DNA of 36,794 nt, from contig JACRFA010000139.1 in the NCBI GenBank assembly GCA_016218065.1, positions 1 to 36,794 on the forward strand, read 5' to 3'. This document shows, one piece after another, positions 15,417 through 23,922 of this stretch. Numbering within the stretch: the first letter of the stretch is position 1; every line of letters begins with the position of its first letter. Source of the stretch: Ignavibacteriota bacterium. GTDB taxonomy: Bacteria > Bacteroidota > Ignavibacteria > UBA10030 > UBA6906. The translations under genes and the position numbers were made by a program. The notes beneath the pieces are model-generated. The model made no database searches and was not told where the DNA came from. It worked only from the letters and a program-made list of their open reading frames with translations.

Positions 15417-15707
15417 ATGGCAATCCGACACAAGTTGTCGCATGAAGAAATCTCAGCAGGCTTGAAGTCGCTGAACGGCTGGACACTGACGAATGAGAAG
15501 CTTCACAAGGAATTCGTGTTCAAGGATTTTGTTCAGGCATTCGGGTTCATGAGCCGCGTCGCGCTCATCGCCGAACGCATGAACCATCATCCCGAATGGT
15601 TCAACGTCTGGAACAAAGTCGTGGTCGATCTTTCGACACATGATGTGGGCGGAATCAGTGAGCTGGATTTTGAGCTTGCCCGAACGATGGATGAGCGCGA
15701 GCAGTAG
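15417..15707 (+). CDS. Pterin-4a-carbinolamine dehydratase
   Basis: A 96-aa protein of the PCD/DCoH family (PF01329), which dehydrates 4a-hydroxytetrahydrobiopterin and so recycles pterin cofactor. Visible motifs are GW-x-L near residue 21 and the active-site HHPEW with the preceding [20 protein letters not shown] supplies the third conserved histidine. Length is normal. GGGAGGAAAAGCTG precedes ATG. No aromatic amino acid hydroxylase is in view, so its pterin partner is unknown. It lies 61 bases after the methyltransferase gene on the same strand and may share its transcript. Confidence 0.9.
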   Translation: MAIRHKLSHEEISAGLKSLNGWTLTNEKLHKEFVFKDFVQAFGFMSRVALIAERMNHHPEWFNVWNKVVVDLSTHDVGGISELDFELARTMDEREQ

Positions 15708-15744
15708 CAGCGTTACGGATTGCGGATCTGGCTGGTAGAATCGA

Positions 15745-15811
15745 CCACAGATTACACAGATGAGCACAGATTGAGTTCATCCGAGTCCGTGTCAATCTGT
15801 GGAATCTGTGG
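15745..15811. repeat. Palindromic CACAGATT-type repeat element
   Basis: The left arm CCACAGATTACACAGAT and the right arm AATCTGTGGAATCTGTGG are inverted near-complements bounding 67 bases, with more CACAGATT units inside. It lies between convergent genes, and the last codons of the minus-strand lipoprotein are read from its right arm. Confidence 0.75.
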
Positions 15812-16415
15812 CCAGCGATCCTACCAATCCATCGAAATCTTTTCGCGCCGCGTTCACGGTTTTCTCGGGACCGGTCAGCTTGAAGAACACTGAACCTTCG
15901 GGGGCGGCAACAATCGCGCCGAGCAGCTTATAGTTCTCCTTCTTGCCCGACGACTGCATCATCGGCCCGCTGGGCGAAAGGTACGTTCCTGCAATCGTGA
16001 TCAATTCGACTTTCATTCCGTTGACTGTCTTCGCGGTCTGGTTCGGCCGTGCATTCTCAAACTGACCAACCCACCGATCGATGTTCGTCTGCACATCGCC
16101 TCCCTGTCCCGATCCGAAATAGAACACGCCAAGCTCTCCGCCCTCTTCGTCGCCGGCAGCGGCGGGAATCACGTACGTTGCGACGCGCATTTGTTTCGGC
16201 GGCCCCTCCTTCCATCCTGTCGGCACAGCCCACTGCACACCCGCAACAGAATTTCCTCCACTCGCCGCAGAGATGTCGGGATGTCCGGGCGGCATTTGAG
16301 GCTCACCTTGTTGCTGCGACTGAAGTTCCTTCGGCGCTTCAGACTGCTGGCGATTCTTGTTGCAGCCAACGAGTACGATGCTCGCAGCCGCGGCGACAAG
16401 AAGAAGACGATTCAT
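15792..16415 (-). CDS. Putative lipoprotein, unknown function
   Basis: ATG 16415 is chosen because the peptide then begins MNRLLLVAAAASIVLVGCNK, a clean signal with lipobox LVGC (C18). An upstream start would bury it. The 207-aa product has a Gln/Pro-rich linker up to about residue 45. A compact domain follows with VQWAVPTGWKEGPPKQMRVATYVIP, FYFGSGQGGDVQTNIDRWVGQF and a final ALKLTGPEKTV-like segment. I recognise the general pattern of small lipoproteins whose domain predicts effects from an 'MRxATY' strand, but not a named family. The final six residues (ATDSTD) and the stop are encoded by the palindromic element. It has its own promoter just downstream of a terminator. Confidence 0.8.
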   Translation of the reverse strand: MNRLLLVAAAASIVLVGCNKNRQQSEAPKELQSQQQGEPQMPPGHPDISAASGGNSVAGVQWAVPTGWKEGPPKQMRVATYVIPAAAGDEEGGELGVFYFGSGQGGDVQTNIDRWVGQFENARPNQTAKTVNGMKVELITIAGTYLSPSGPMMQSSGKKENYKLLGAIVAAPEGSVFFKLTGPEKTVNAARKDFDGLVGSLATDSTD

Positions 16416-16460
16416 CGGAGTACCTCTGTTGTGTTCGATTGATATTTTTTGAAGTGACAC

Positions 16461-16489
16461 ATGATAGCGGAATTACCTCTTGCAGTCAA
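16461..16489 (-). promoter_or_regulatory. Promoter of the lipoprotein gene
   Basis: On the minus strand TTGACT (16484-16489) and TATCAT (16461-16466) have exactly 17 bases between them. They lie about 45 bases before ATG 16415. The terminator of the upstream operon ends just before it. Confidence 0.65.
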
Positions 16490-16514
16490 GCAGCGAGGAG
16501 AATTTCGCATCACA

Positions 16515-16544
16515 AAAAGTCCGGAACGTTTGTCCCGGACTTTT
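16515..16544 (-). terminator. Intrinsic terminator of the Gld-like ABC operon
   Basis: AAAAGTCCGG at 16515-16524 and CCGGACTTTT at 16535-16544 form a perfect ten-base stem with a ten-base loop. On the minus strand a run of T residues follows the stem. It lies seven bases after the DUF4340 stop codon. Confidence 0.85.
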
Positions 16545-16551
16545 GCAGGAA

Positions 16552-17442
16552 TCAACTTGCCGCGAGAAAGTCTTTTTGCCGTTTCAGGAGTTGTGTTGCT
16601 TTCCATTCCTGAATCGCAAACCACTGAGAGGAGGAAGAACTTTGTACGTAATACTTTCCGTCGGGTCGTTTGTAGAAACGCAATTGCGAACCGGCGGCGG
16701 CGATGGTGGTTGAGAGTTTCGGCATTGCTGTGATCGCGGTATCGACAAACTCGTCGGCTTGGAAATTTGCCAGCGCCGAGAGAAAGCTCGTGACAGTTGT
16801 GCTGTTCGTTGTCTCGCCGCCGATCACCCAGGCGGCGCTATCCTTTTTTGTTAGCATGAACGTCGTATCGCCAAACTGAAATGTCACGTTCGAGAGCAAT
16901 GCCTGATCCGTCTTGAAAATCGTTTTGTCGCGCCAATCCGTCGGCTGCTTCACGAACGTCATCGTCAATAGTCCTTCGACCGAATGAACATCGTTCGAAC
17001 CTTCCTTCCGCACATACGTTTCGGTCCAGCTATTGCTCGGCTTGCCGACACGAAACGCGGCAACCTCAGTATTGTTCGCGGAGATACGCACGAGCGTCGC
17101 CGATGAATCGACGGAAAAAGTGGTTTGCTTCGCCGGATTGGTCGAGACGAGGCTCATCACCTTCAGTTCTTTTCCTTTTCCTACCGCCGCAGCCACGGCG
17201 TTCACGTCCGCCGGGTAGCTGAGCGGAGTCGTGACCTTCCATTGCCCTCCAATCTTTTCCAGCGTTACGCTCCCCGACGTTGCGAGAAGCTCAATCTTAT
17301 CGACCGCCGCAGAGTCGTATGTGAAGAGCGGCTCGCCGGCTGAGGTCGAACTGCTTTGCTCGCCCGGCTGCTGCAGCACAATGAAGGCTGCGATCGTCAG
17401 CAGAATGAGAATACCACCGAGTATGATCCAATTGCGTTTCAT
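16552..17442 (-). CDS. DUF4340 domain-containing protein
   Basis: A 296-aa protein with one N-terminal membrane anchor (residues 5-24, NWIILGGILILLTIAAFIVL). A DUF4340 (PF14238) periplasmic domain follows, with the pattern YDSAAVDKIELLATSGSVTLEKIGGQWKVTTPLSYPAD. DUF4340 genes commonly lie at the end of GldA/GldF/GldG-type ABC operons, exactly the arrangement seen here. The molecular role is unknown; an accessory to the exporter is inferred from that context. It begins 32 bases after the GldG-like gene ends, and the operon stops at the terminator immediately after it. Confidence 0.85.
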   Translation of the reverse strand: MKRNWIILGGILILLTIAAFIVLQQPGEQSSSTSAGEPLFTYDSAAVDKIELLATSGSVTLEKIGGQWKVTTPLSYPADVNAVAAAVGKGKELKVMSLVSTNPAKQTTFSVDSSATLVRISANNTEVAAFRVGKPSNSWTETYVRKEGSNDVHSVEGLLTMTFVKQPTDWRDKTIFKTDQALLSNVTFQFGDTTFMLTKKDSAAWVIGGETTNSTTVTSFLSALANFQADEFVDTAITAMPKLSTTIAAAGSQLRFYKRPDGKYYVQSSSSSQWFAIQEWKATQLLKRQKDFLAAS

Positions 17443-17474
17443 GTCAGAGATTCATGGATGTGTGAGTGATGATG

Positions 17475-19058
17475 TCAGACCGACTCGAGCGCTTTGCGGC
17501 GCATCTTCCGCATCCTCCAACGCAGCAAGCCGAAGCCCATCACGAGGAGCGGCGGAACGAGCATGCTGCCAAACTTGTACACCTTCTTCGAACCGTCCGA
17601 AACTTGCTCGAGCGGCGGCAACGAAACATCCTTCGAACGAATGGTGATGAGTCCCGCATCGTCGGCAAGAAAGTCGATCAGGTTGGCAAACAGCGTGAGG
17701 TTGTCGCGTCCGCCGAGGTATTGATCTTTCGCGAAATCGCCGTCGCCGAAGAGCACAATGCGCGTTTCCGGACTTTGCGCCCGGGGCATGCCCGTGATCG
17801 GCGCAGCGCCGACACTCGTGTCCTGCGGGACCGGCTTTTCCGCGAAGAAACTCCTGAACGATCCGGTGACGACGGCGGCGAGCGGAATATTCTGTTCGCC
17901 AAACATCTCTTGCGTGTACTGCGCCATCGGATCAAACATAAAGACCTGCGTCTGACGTCCGGCTTGCTTCGATGAGCGGATGAGAAATTCTCCCTTCAAA
18001 CCGCGCGAGGCAAGTCGCGTCGTATCAACCGAGCTAACGAAGAACAGCACGATGCTTTGAAGGTTCTTGACAATCGTATTGTCTTTGTTGACTTCACTCG
18101 CAACGGGAATGTAGGGGAATTGAACCTGGCTTTGAATCGAGAAGCCGCCTTGCTGCTGCACAATGCTAACGGGTGCGCACTGCGCGTCGCGCACGAGATC
18201 GGGGTTGATGCGGAGTCCGTAATTCTCCAGCATGTCTTCCAGCTTGAGATCGAGCGTCTGACCGAAACGCTGCTGCAAATTCGCATCGACTTTGTTGAGA
18301 AGGAACGCCGCCTTCCCGCCCCGCATGATGAACTGATCGAGCTGATACTTCGCGACGTCGGAGAATGCATTCTTCGGCGCCATCACAACCGCGACAGTGA
18401 CATCGGGCGCGAGCGGCTGGCCTTTGCTGATGTCGGCGGTTTCAACCTGGTACTGGCGGCTGAGCAATTGCTGCGCCCGCTGCAGTTCCTGAAGCGTCGG
18501 CTCACCTTGTCCCGAGATGAACGCAATCTTCTTCTGCGACGTTTGCGTGAGCCGCTTGATCGTGCTGCTCAGATCGTATTCGAGCGTTGATGTGTTTTGA
18601 ATGACGGGCAAGACTTCCTTCTTGTCTTCATACAGCAGCACCAGTCCCATGTAGCCGCGCTTGACTTCCAGCTTGTCGTCGTTGATCACCTGCACTTGCA
18701 CGGGCTGAATGCCTTGCTGTTGCGCTTCCTGCTCGCCCTTCTCGCCCGACGGATCGATGAACTCGAACTGCATGTTACCCTGCGAGTACGCTTTGTACTC
18801 GTTCAGCTGGTCGAGCACTGTTCGGCGAATGTTATTGTACGGCGGTGGAAGCTCTTCGGTGAAATACGCTTTGACCGTCAGCCGATCGTCCAGCGATTTC
18901 ACAAGATTCTTGCTTGCATCGGAGAGCGAGAAGAGATCGTTCTTCGTCAGATCGAGTCGTCCGAAGAGACGCACGGAGACGAAGTTGAGAAGAATGAGAA
19001 TCGCGGCAACAATGCCGAGCTTTATCAGGGTCTGAGCTTTCAGAGTTTTCTTTGTCAT
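17475..19058 (-). CDS. GldG-like ABC exporter accessory protein
   Basis: The start at ATG 19058 has TAGGAACG upstream; a longer reading to 19085 would overlap the permease gene. The 527-aa product has an N-terminal helix (residues 11-30) and then DLTKNDLFSLSDASKNLVKSLDD. That opening and the RLTVKAYFTEELPPPY segment are characteristic of GldG/DUF7088-type proteins. The large domain contains KKIAFISGQGEPTL and ALFGDGDFA-like segments (RIVLFGDGDFAKDQ). A C-terminal membrane helix near 500-517 is followed by a basic tail. In Bacteroidota GldG partners GldA and GldF in gliding and type IX secretion, but Gld-like operons also occur in non-gliding bacteria. The substrate is unknown. Confidence 0.85.
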   Translation of the reverse strand: MTKKTLKAQTLIKLGIVAAILILLNFVSVRLFGRLDLTKNDLFSLSDASKNLVKSLDDRLTVKAYFTEELPPPYNNIRRTVLDQLNEYKAYSQGNMQFEFIDPSGEKGEQEAQQQGIQPVQVQVINDDKLEVKRGYMGLVLLYEDKKEVLPVIQNTSTLEYDLSSTIKRLTQTSQKKIAFISGQGEPTLQELQRAQQLLSRQYQVETADISKGQPLAPDVTVAVVMAPKNAFSDVAKYQLDQFIMRGGKAAFLLNKVDANLQQRFGQTLDLKLEDMLENYGLRINPDLVRDAQCAPVSIVQQQGGFSIQSQVQFPYIPVASEVNKDNTIVKNLQSIVLFFVSSVDTTRLASRGLKGEFLIRSSKQAGRQTQVFMFDPMAQYTQEMFGEQNIPLAAVVTGSFRSFFAEKPVPQDTSVGAAPITGMPRAQSPETRIVLFGDGDFAKDQYLGGRDNLTLFANLIDFLADDAGLITIRSKDVSLPPLEQVSDGSKKVYKFGSMLVPPLLVMGFGLLRWRMRKMRRKALESV

Positions 19059-19065
19059 GACGTTC

Positions 19066-19788
19066 CTACCACTTTCGTCGTTCAAGTGATACCGTTGCCA
19101 TCATCAGCGAGAAGGCGAGCATCGAGAGGAAGTAGATGATGTTTCGCGAATCGATCACGCCACGCGCAATGCTCGAATAGTGAAAATCGACGCCAAGAAA
19201 TTCCAACGTCGATGCCATGAAGTTTGGCAGGTACGGCAGAACTTTATCGAGCATGAAGATGATGAACGCGAAGATGAACCCCATGATGAACGCGACGATC
19301 TGATTCTCGGTCAGGCTTGAGGCAAGCAGCCCGAGCGCGACGAACACGCCGCCCATCAGCATCAATCCCACATAACCGCTGATCACCTGCCCAAGGTCGA
19401 TTGCGCCCAGCACCGCCATGATGATCACGTACAGGAACGTCGGCACAAGCGCGGCGGCAAGAACAACCCACGCCGCAAAGAATTTTCCGAGAATGATCTC
19501 GATATCCTTCACGGGCTTCGTCGTGAGCAGTTCAATCGTACCGGACTTCGTTTCCTCGGCAAGGAGTCGCATCGTGATGGCCGGCGCAATCACGAGAAAC
19601 AGAATCTTCACCAAAGGCGAATCGAAAATGATATAGAGTGAAGCGACGTTGTTGAGAAACAGGTTGCTGCCGAAGAACCAACCAAGAATCGCCAGAAACA
19701 CGACGATCACGACGTACGCGACCGGCGAATTGAAGTAGCTCCGCAGCTCTCGCTTAAAGATCGGAAGAATATTGGGAAGTGAGTTCAT
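19066..19788 (-). CDS. ABC-2 type permease, GldF-like
   Basis: A 240-aa protein with about six membrane segments. It starts NILPIFKRELRSYFNSPVAYVVIVVFLAILG, the common beginning of ABC-2 permeases of this group. A LLAEETKSGTIELLTTKPVKD loop follows, which is the coupling region recognised by the ATPase. Later helices include VFVALGLLASSLTENQIVAFIMGFIFAFIIFM. The ATPase gene lies 53 bases upstream and the GldG-like gene starts seven bases downstream, so these form one exporter. Assignment as GldF-like rests on order and topology. Confidence 0.88.
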   Translation of the reverse strand: MNSLPNILPIFKRELRSYFNSPVAYVVIVVFLAILGWFFGSNLFLNNVASLYIIFDSPLVKILFLVIAPAITMRLLAEETKSGTIELLTTKPVKDIEIILGKFFAAWVVLAAALVPTFLYVIIMAVLGAIDLGQVISGYVGLMLMGGVFVALGLLASSLTENQIVAFIMGFIFAFIIFMLDKVLPYLPNFMASTLEFLGVDFHYSSIARGVIDSRNIIYFLSMLAFSLMMATVSLERRKW

Positions 19789-19841
19789 AGTGTTGGATTG
19801 AGTTTTTCACATTCTAGAGTTGAGGGTCTCACGCATCGACA

Positions 19842-20786
19842 TTAGCTCGTCGTGAGTTTATGGAATACTTCTTCGAGCGTCGTCGCTTTGCGATGCATCT
19901 CTATGATCACCCACCCTTCAGCGACCGCCAGGCGGAATGCCGATTCGCGGACGTCGGCGCCCTTTTCGACGTGCAGTTCAAAGCGCGACGTTCCGTTGGA
20001 CTGGCCGAGCAGTTCAACGCCGCCAACGCCGGCAATGTTGCGCAACTTCGGCGAGATTTGCTGCAGCGGATCGGGCAAACCGGTGCGCAGCTCAAGCGTC
20101 AACGATTCGGCGCCCTGGAAGTCCTGCTGCAATTGTTGCGGCGTACCGTCGGCAACAATTTTTCCTTCGTTGATGATCAACACCCGATCGCATGTCGCTT
20201 GCACTTCAGACAAGATGTGCGTCGAAAGAACAACCGTCTTCGCGCGTCCGAGCTGCTTGATAAGATTCCGAATCTCGACAATCTGGTTCGGATCCAAACC
20301 GCTTGTCGGCTCGTCGAGAATCAACACGTCGGGGTCGTGAATCATTGCCTGCGCGAGTCCGACGCGCTGCCGGAATCCCTTCGACAGCTCGCCGATATCT
20401 TTGTGGCGAACACTCTCGAGTCCGCAGACGTGCACCATCTCTTTGATGCGATGCGTCACCTGATTTCTCTTCATGCCATGCAGCGCCGCGGCATACTCGA
20501 GATACTCAAGCACGTTCATCTCATGATAGAGCGGATTGTTTTCCGGCAGGTAGCCGATTTTGCTGCGCACGGCAAGCGAGTCGTCAATCGTACTCAGGCC
20601 ATCGACTTCAACTGTACCCGAAGTCTGCGGCATGTAGCACGTAATGATCTTCATCGTCGTTGTCTTGCCTGCACCATTGGGTCCCAGAAAGCCGAGAATC
20701 TCGCCGGACTTCACGTCGAAGGAGATTGAGTCAATAGCTTTCTGTTCACCGTACAGTTTTGTGAGAGTACGGACGGTAATTGACAT
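19842..20786 (-). CDS. ABC transporter ATP-binding protein, GldA-like
   Basis: A 314-aa ATPase. Walker A is GPNGAGKTT (residues 35-43), and the Q-loop region with PENNPLYHEM lies at 81-90. The signature LSKGFRQRV is at 134-142, and Walker B LILDEP with TSGLDP is at 155-166. STHIL contains the switch histidine. A C-terminal extension of about 85 residues follows the ATPase core, as in GldA and related ABC-2 exporters. It heads the operon ATPase-permease-GldG-DUF4340. Its ribosome site is weak. No clear promoter could be defined in the 348 bases upstream. Confidence 0.92.
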   Translation of the reverse strand: MSITVRTLTKLYGEQKAIDSISFDVKSGEILGFLGPNGAGKTTTMKIITCYMPQTSGTVEVDGLSTIDDSLAVRSKIGYLPENNPLYHEMNVLEYLEYAAALHGMKRNQVTHRIKEMVHVCGLESVRHKDIGELSKGFRQRVGLAQAMIHDPDVLILDEPTSGLDPNQIVEIRNLIKQLGRAKTVVLSTHILSEVQATCDRVLIINEGKIVADGTPQQLQQDFQGAESLTLELRTGLPDPLQQISPKLRNIAGVGGVELLGQSNGTSRFELHVEKGADVRESAFRLAVAEGWVIIEMHRKATTLEEVFHKLTTS

Positions 20787-21134
20787 AGAGCGAATTTGTT
20801 ATGATGAAAGAGCGAGCGCCGGCAGGTTGAGTTTCATCTGCGGGCCTTCACTGCGTGTTGGCATTTCAATGTGAAAGCGACAAAAATCTAAAAACGAGCG
20901 GAAAGAAAAGCAAGAATGCCTTCCGGCAATTAAAAAGAATTCATGCCGCCTTGGTGTCGCGTTCTTGCAAATATGTTGAGAAAGTCGTCCAATTTTCGTC
21001 AAGAAGGAATCGGCGGAAGCGGTCTCTCACTGACGCTGCAGAATGTTCCTCGCCTGCTTGCGTGGTGGGTAAGGCGCGGACAGAGCGAACATGCAAGAGT
21101 TCAAGGAACGACAAGGGTGTACTTGCGATGAATT
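20787..21134. other. Gene-free gap upstream of the ABC operon
   Basis: The 348 bases hold no convincing gene. Short open frames overlap on both strands without ribosome sites. The promoter of the minus-strand ABC operon must lie at its left part, but no good -35/-10 pair is seen. No strong hairpin or repeat was noticed. Confidence 0.5.
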
Positions 21135-21908
21135 TTATCTGCGAGCCACGACGAAAATGTCTTTGGATGTCTCCGGCGAGTACTTCTCGAGCGAAATGCC
21201 TCCATAGATCGACACCTGCGCGAAGCCGGCCTGCCGAAGTAGTGATGCTATCTCAGTCGAGCGGATTGGTCGCAACGGAATGGATAGAAGGTGGTGTTCG
21301 ACATCGTCGCCTTTCTTATCGAGTTTGAGAATGTTGAACCGAACAAGGTCATTCTCATAATCATAAAATCGTACGAACATCGTCTGCTGAACCTGTTTGA
21401 CGTTTTGTATGCGTTCGCGCTTCAGCAAGATGCGATCATAGTTCAGAAGCTGAACGAAGAGAGTGCCGTTCGGCGCCAACACCGACGCGAATCCGGCGAG
21501 CGCATCGAAGATGTCGTTTGGGTTAAGAAGATGCGCGACTGAATTGCCAAGACTAAACACGGCATCGAAGTTTGAATCAACGGCGTTCCTCACCTGAGCA
21601 AATGAAGATTGCAGAGCCTTGAGTTGAACGCCTGCCTGTTCCGCGTGCTGCAGAGTTCTTCGTACCATTTCGGGTGAGACGTCAACGGCAGTTACTGCGA
21701 CGCCGAGTTGAGAAAGTAGCAACGAATGAAATCCTGTACCGCAGCCGGCATCTAATGCGCTCTTGATTGCGTTTTGCTCCACAAGAAGTCGGAAGAACGG
21801 GCGCTCCAGTACGAACCGTCTTTCGAAGCCGGTCATTGCGTCGTAATCGGCAGCGACCGAATCGTAAAACCCGGCTGCCGCCGCATCGATGTTCTTCTCT
21901 TCTTGCAT
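21135..21908 (-). CDS. Class I SAM-dependent methyltransferase
   Basis: A 257-aa protein. It starts with helical residues FYDSVAADYDAMTGFERRFV. Motif I follows as ALDAGCGTGFHSLLLSQLG (residues about 51-69), then VTAVDVSPEMV with the acidic residue that binds the SAM ribose. FDAVFSLGNSVAHLLNPND gives motif II-III. This matches the Methyltransf_25/11 type. The C-terminal half has strands typical of small-molecule methyltransferases and ends STEIASLLRQAGF...IFVVARR. The substrate cannot be told. It lies 40 bases after the Rrf2 regulator and probably shares its promoter, so it may respond to the same redox or iron-sulfur signal. Confidence 0.85.
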   Translation of the reverse strand: MQEEKNIDAAAAGFYDSVAADYDAMTGFERRFVLERPFFRLLVEQNAIKSALDAGCGTGFHSLLLSQLGVAVTAVDVSPEMVRRTLQHAEQAGVQLKALQSSFAQVRNAVDSNFDAVFSLGNSVAHLLNPNDIFDALAGFASVLAPNGTLFVQLLNYDRILLKRERIQNVKQVQQTMFVRFYDYENDLVRFNILKLDKKGDDVEHHLLSIPLRPIRSTEIASLLRQAGFAQVSIYGGISLEKYSPETSKDIFVVARR

Positions 21909-21948
21909 GAGGTGAAAATGTTTATGACAAGAGCATCTGCATATATGG

Positions 21949-22401
21949 TTATGCCAGAGCCTGCGTTACACACTGAACGGACTGACATTCCCTTGCTGCC
22001 TCAGCCAACGTTTCGATATTCTTGCTGATAAGCATCTGGTAGATGGCTTCGCGAACGCTCGCCCATTCATCGTGCGTGGCGCACGGGGAATTGGCTGAAC
22101 ATCGGCGGTAGCCTAACACACACTTATTCGTGAAATCGATTCCGTCAATCGCTTCGATGATATGAAAGAGCGTGATATCGCGCGGAGGCATGCTGAGCAT
22201 GAATCCGCCGGTTGGACCGCGTGAAGAAACGAGCAAGCCCTTTCGCGAGAGCGTCTGTAGTATCTTGGCGAGAAAGTGATACGGTATGCTGAGGTGCTTT
22301 GTCAGTTCTTTCGCTGACACAAGTTCGCCTTTGGGCTGCAGGGCAAGGTACAACACGCTCTGCAGAGCATACTCACATTGACGGCTGAAGATGAGGCCCA
22401 T
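21949..22401 (-). CDS. Rrf2 family transcriptional regulator with a cysteine triad
   Basis: A 150-aa regulator. The N-terminal winged helix is clear: FSRQCEYALQSVLYLA, then VSAKELTKHLSIPYHFLAKILQTLSRKGLL (residues 28-57) and a wing with SRGPTGGF. Cysteines 94, 101 and 107 (spacing 6 and 5) occupy the position where IscR and NsrR bind an Fe-S cluster. Additional C139 and C144 lie near the end. Sensing of iron-sulfur status, NO or oxidants is therefore likely, though not proven. It has a good promoter overlapping an inverted repeat, which fits autoregulation. The adjacent methyltransferase follows in the same direction. Confidence 0.92.
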   Translation of the reverse strand: MGLIFSRQCEYALQSVLYLALQPKGELVSAKELTKHLSIPYHFLAKILQTLSRKGLLVSSRGPTGGFMLSMPPRDITLFHIIEAIDGIDFTNKCVLGYRRCSANSPCATHDEWASVREAIYQMLISKNIETLAEAARECQSVQCVTQALA

Positions 22402-22426
22402 TCACAAATAAGACTGATTTATCCGA

Positions 22427-22455
22427 AATATAAAACAGACAGAGCCTCATGTCAA
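22427..22455 (-). promoter_or_regulatory. Promoter of rrf2 gene with an overlapping inverted repeat
   Basis: On the minus strand a consensus TTGACA (22450-22455) and TATATT (22427-22432) are spaced by 17 bases. They lie about 26 bases before the start codon. The -10 box falls in TTTAT-N7-ATAAA (about 22418-22434), a possible operator for the regulator itself. Confidence 0.7.
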
Positions 22456-22577
22456 GTGTTTTATGCCTACACGGACACATTTAGTATAAACAAGTCTGAA
22501 ATCAAGCCGGATTGGCGAAGAAAAGGTTCGATCAGCCGCTTGAAGGAAGGCTCGAAAGAACTTCTGAACGCTCTCTT

Positions 22578-23717
22578 TCATCGCGTCGAAAATTGGTAGA
22601 TCGTTGTTTGTCGGTACACCTCGCCCGGTTTCAATGTGACAGAAGGAAATTGCGGCTTGTTCGGCGAATCAGGATAGCGCTGCGCCTCGAGACAGATTCC
22701 GGTCCGATGCTTGTACGCGATGTTCTTCTTTCCAACGATTGACCCGTCAAGAAAATTGCCGCTGTAGAATTGCAATCCCGGCTGATCGGTGAATACCGTC
22801 ATCACGCGTCCGCTCGTCGGCTCGACAACCACTGCCGCTTTGCGAACCTTTCCGTTTTGATTTCGCAAAACCCAATTGTGATCGTACCCTTTGCCAAACG
22901 TGAGCTGCTCGGAGGCGTCATTGATGTGTGCGCCAATGGCAATCAACTCGCGAAAATCCATGGGCGTCTTCTCGACCGCCGTTAACACGCCGGTCGTGAT
23001 CAATCCGTTGTCAACAGGTGTGATCGAGTCCGATTCGATTTGGAGTTGATGATCGAGAATTGTATTGGTCGGTGAGCCGGTTAAGTTGAAGTAGGAGTGA
23101 TGAGTCGGATTCAGGATCGTTATCTTGTCCGTCGTTCCACGATACTCAACAATCAACTCATTCTTGTCCGTGAGTGTGTAGGTCGCTTCAATGCTGATGT
23201 TTCCCGGATAGCCCTCGTCGCCGTCCGGACTTTTGTGCGTCAGCTTCACGCTTTGCGTTGAATCGGTTTGCGACGACTCGGCGTCCCACAACACTTTGTG
23301 AAACCCGTGTGCGCCGCCGTGCAGATGATTCTCGCCGTCATTCACCGTCGCCTGATACTCGCTTCCATCGAGCGTGAACTTTCCCTTCCCGATCCGATTC
23401 CCATATCGACCGACAATTACTCCCAGGTATGATTTGTCATTGACATAGCCGGACAACGAATCATATCCGAGAACAACGTCGTCGAATGCGCCATGCGCAT
23501 CGGGCGCAAGCACCGAGACGACAGCAGCGCCATAGTTCGTGATGCGAACCTGCATTCCGTGATGGTTCGTGAGTGTGAAGATGAGAGCCGACTTTCCGTC
23601 GGGAAGCGTTCCAAACGTTTGCTGATCGAGCATTACTACTTTCTCCTTGGGTTTCTGACAGGCAAGAATTACGCAACAAAGGCTGAGCACAAGAACTATT
23701 CTGATCGCGTTAGGCAT
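22578..23717 (-). CDS. Secreted lipoprotein galactose mutarotase (aldose 1-epimerase)
   Basis: ATG 23717 follows TGGAGACATCC, giving 379 aa. The N-terminus is a lipoprotein signal with lipobox ILAC (C20). The enzyme interconverts alpha and beta anomers of aldoses. Active-site features are NHLHGG (H131, H133), NPTHHSYFNL with the catalytic His at 206, and E344 in GICLEAQRYPDSPN as catalytic base. The family core VGRYGNRIGKGKF is also intact. Most galactose mutarotases are cytoplasmic; a lipoprotein form suggests action on sugars outside the inner membrane. It could act with the secreted carbohydrate-binding proteins encoded downstream, but the distance makes that weak. No sugar-uptake genes adjoin it. 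Confidence 0.92.
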   Translation of the reverse strand: MPNAIRIVLVLSLCCVILACQKPKEKVVMLDQQTFGTLPDGKSALIFTLTNHHGMQVRITNYGAAVVSVLAPDAHGAFDDVVLGYDSLSGYVNDKSYLGVIVGRYGNRIGKGKFTLDGSEYQATVNDGENHLHGGAHGFHKVLWDAESSQTDSTQSVKLTHKSPDGDEGYPGNISIEATYTLTDKNELIVEYRGTTDKITILNPTHHSYFNLTGSPTNTILDHQLQIESDSITPVDNGLITTGVLTAVEKTPMDFRELIAIGAHINDASEQLTFGKGYDHNWVLRNQNGKVRKAAVVVEPTSGRVMTVFTDQPGLQFYSGNFLDGSIVGKKNIAYKHRTGICLEAQRYPDSPNKPQFPSVTLKPGEVYRQTTIYQFSTR

Positions 23718-23922
23718 GGATGTCTCCAGAGTTGTTGAATGTGAATTCGACTTCGTGGCTTCTTCAATCCACTTCAGGTCAGGCTGCGTACAAGGACGCA
23801 TTTCTCGGGTGTGCAAGGCGGAAAGAACGGGAACAACCGGTTCCGGAAGTAGCGCAGTCACCTCCGCGAAGGAATAATACTAAGAATAGAACTGACTTTC
23901 ACGCGATCAAGCCTTGTCATCC

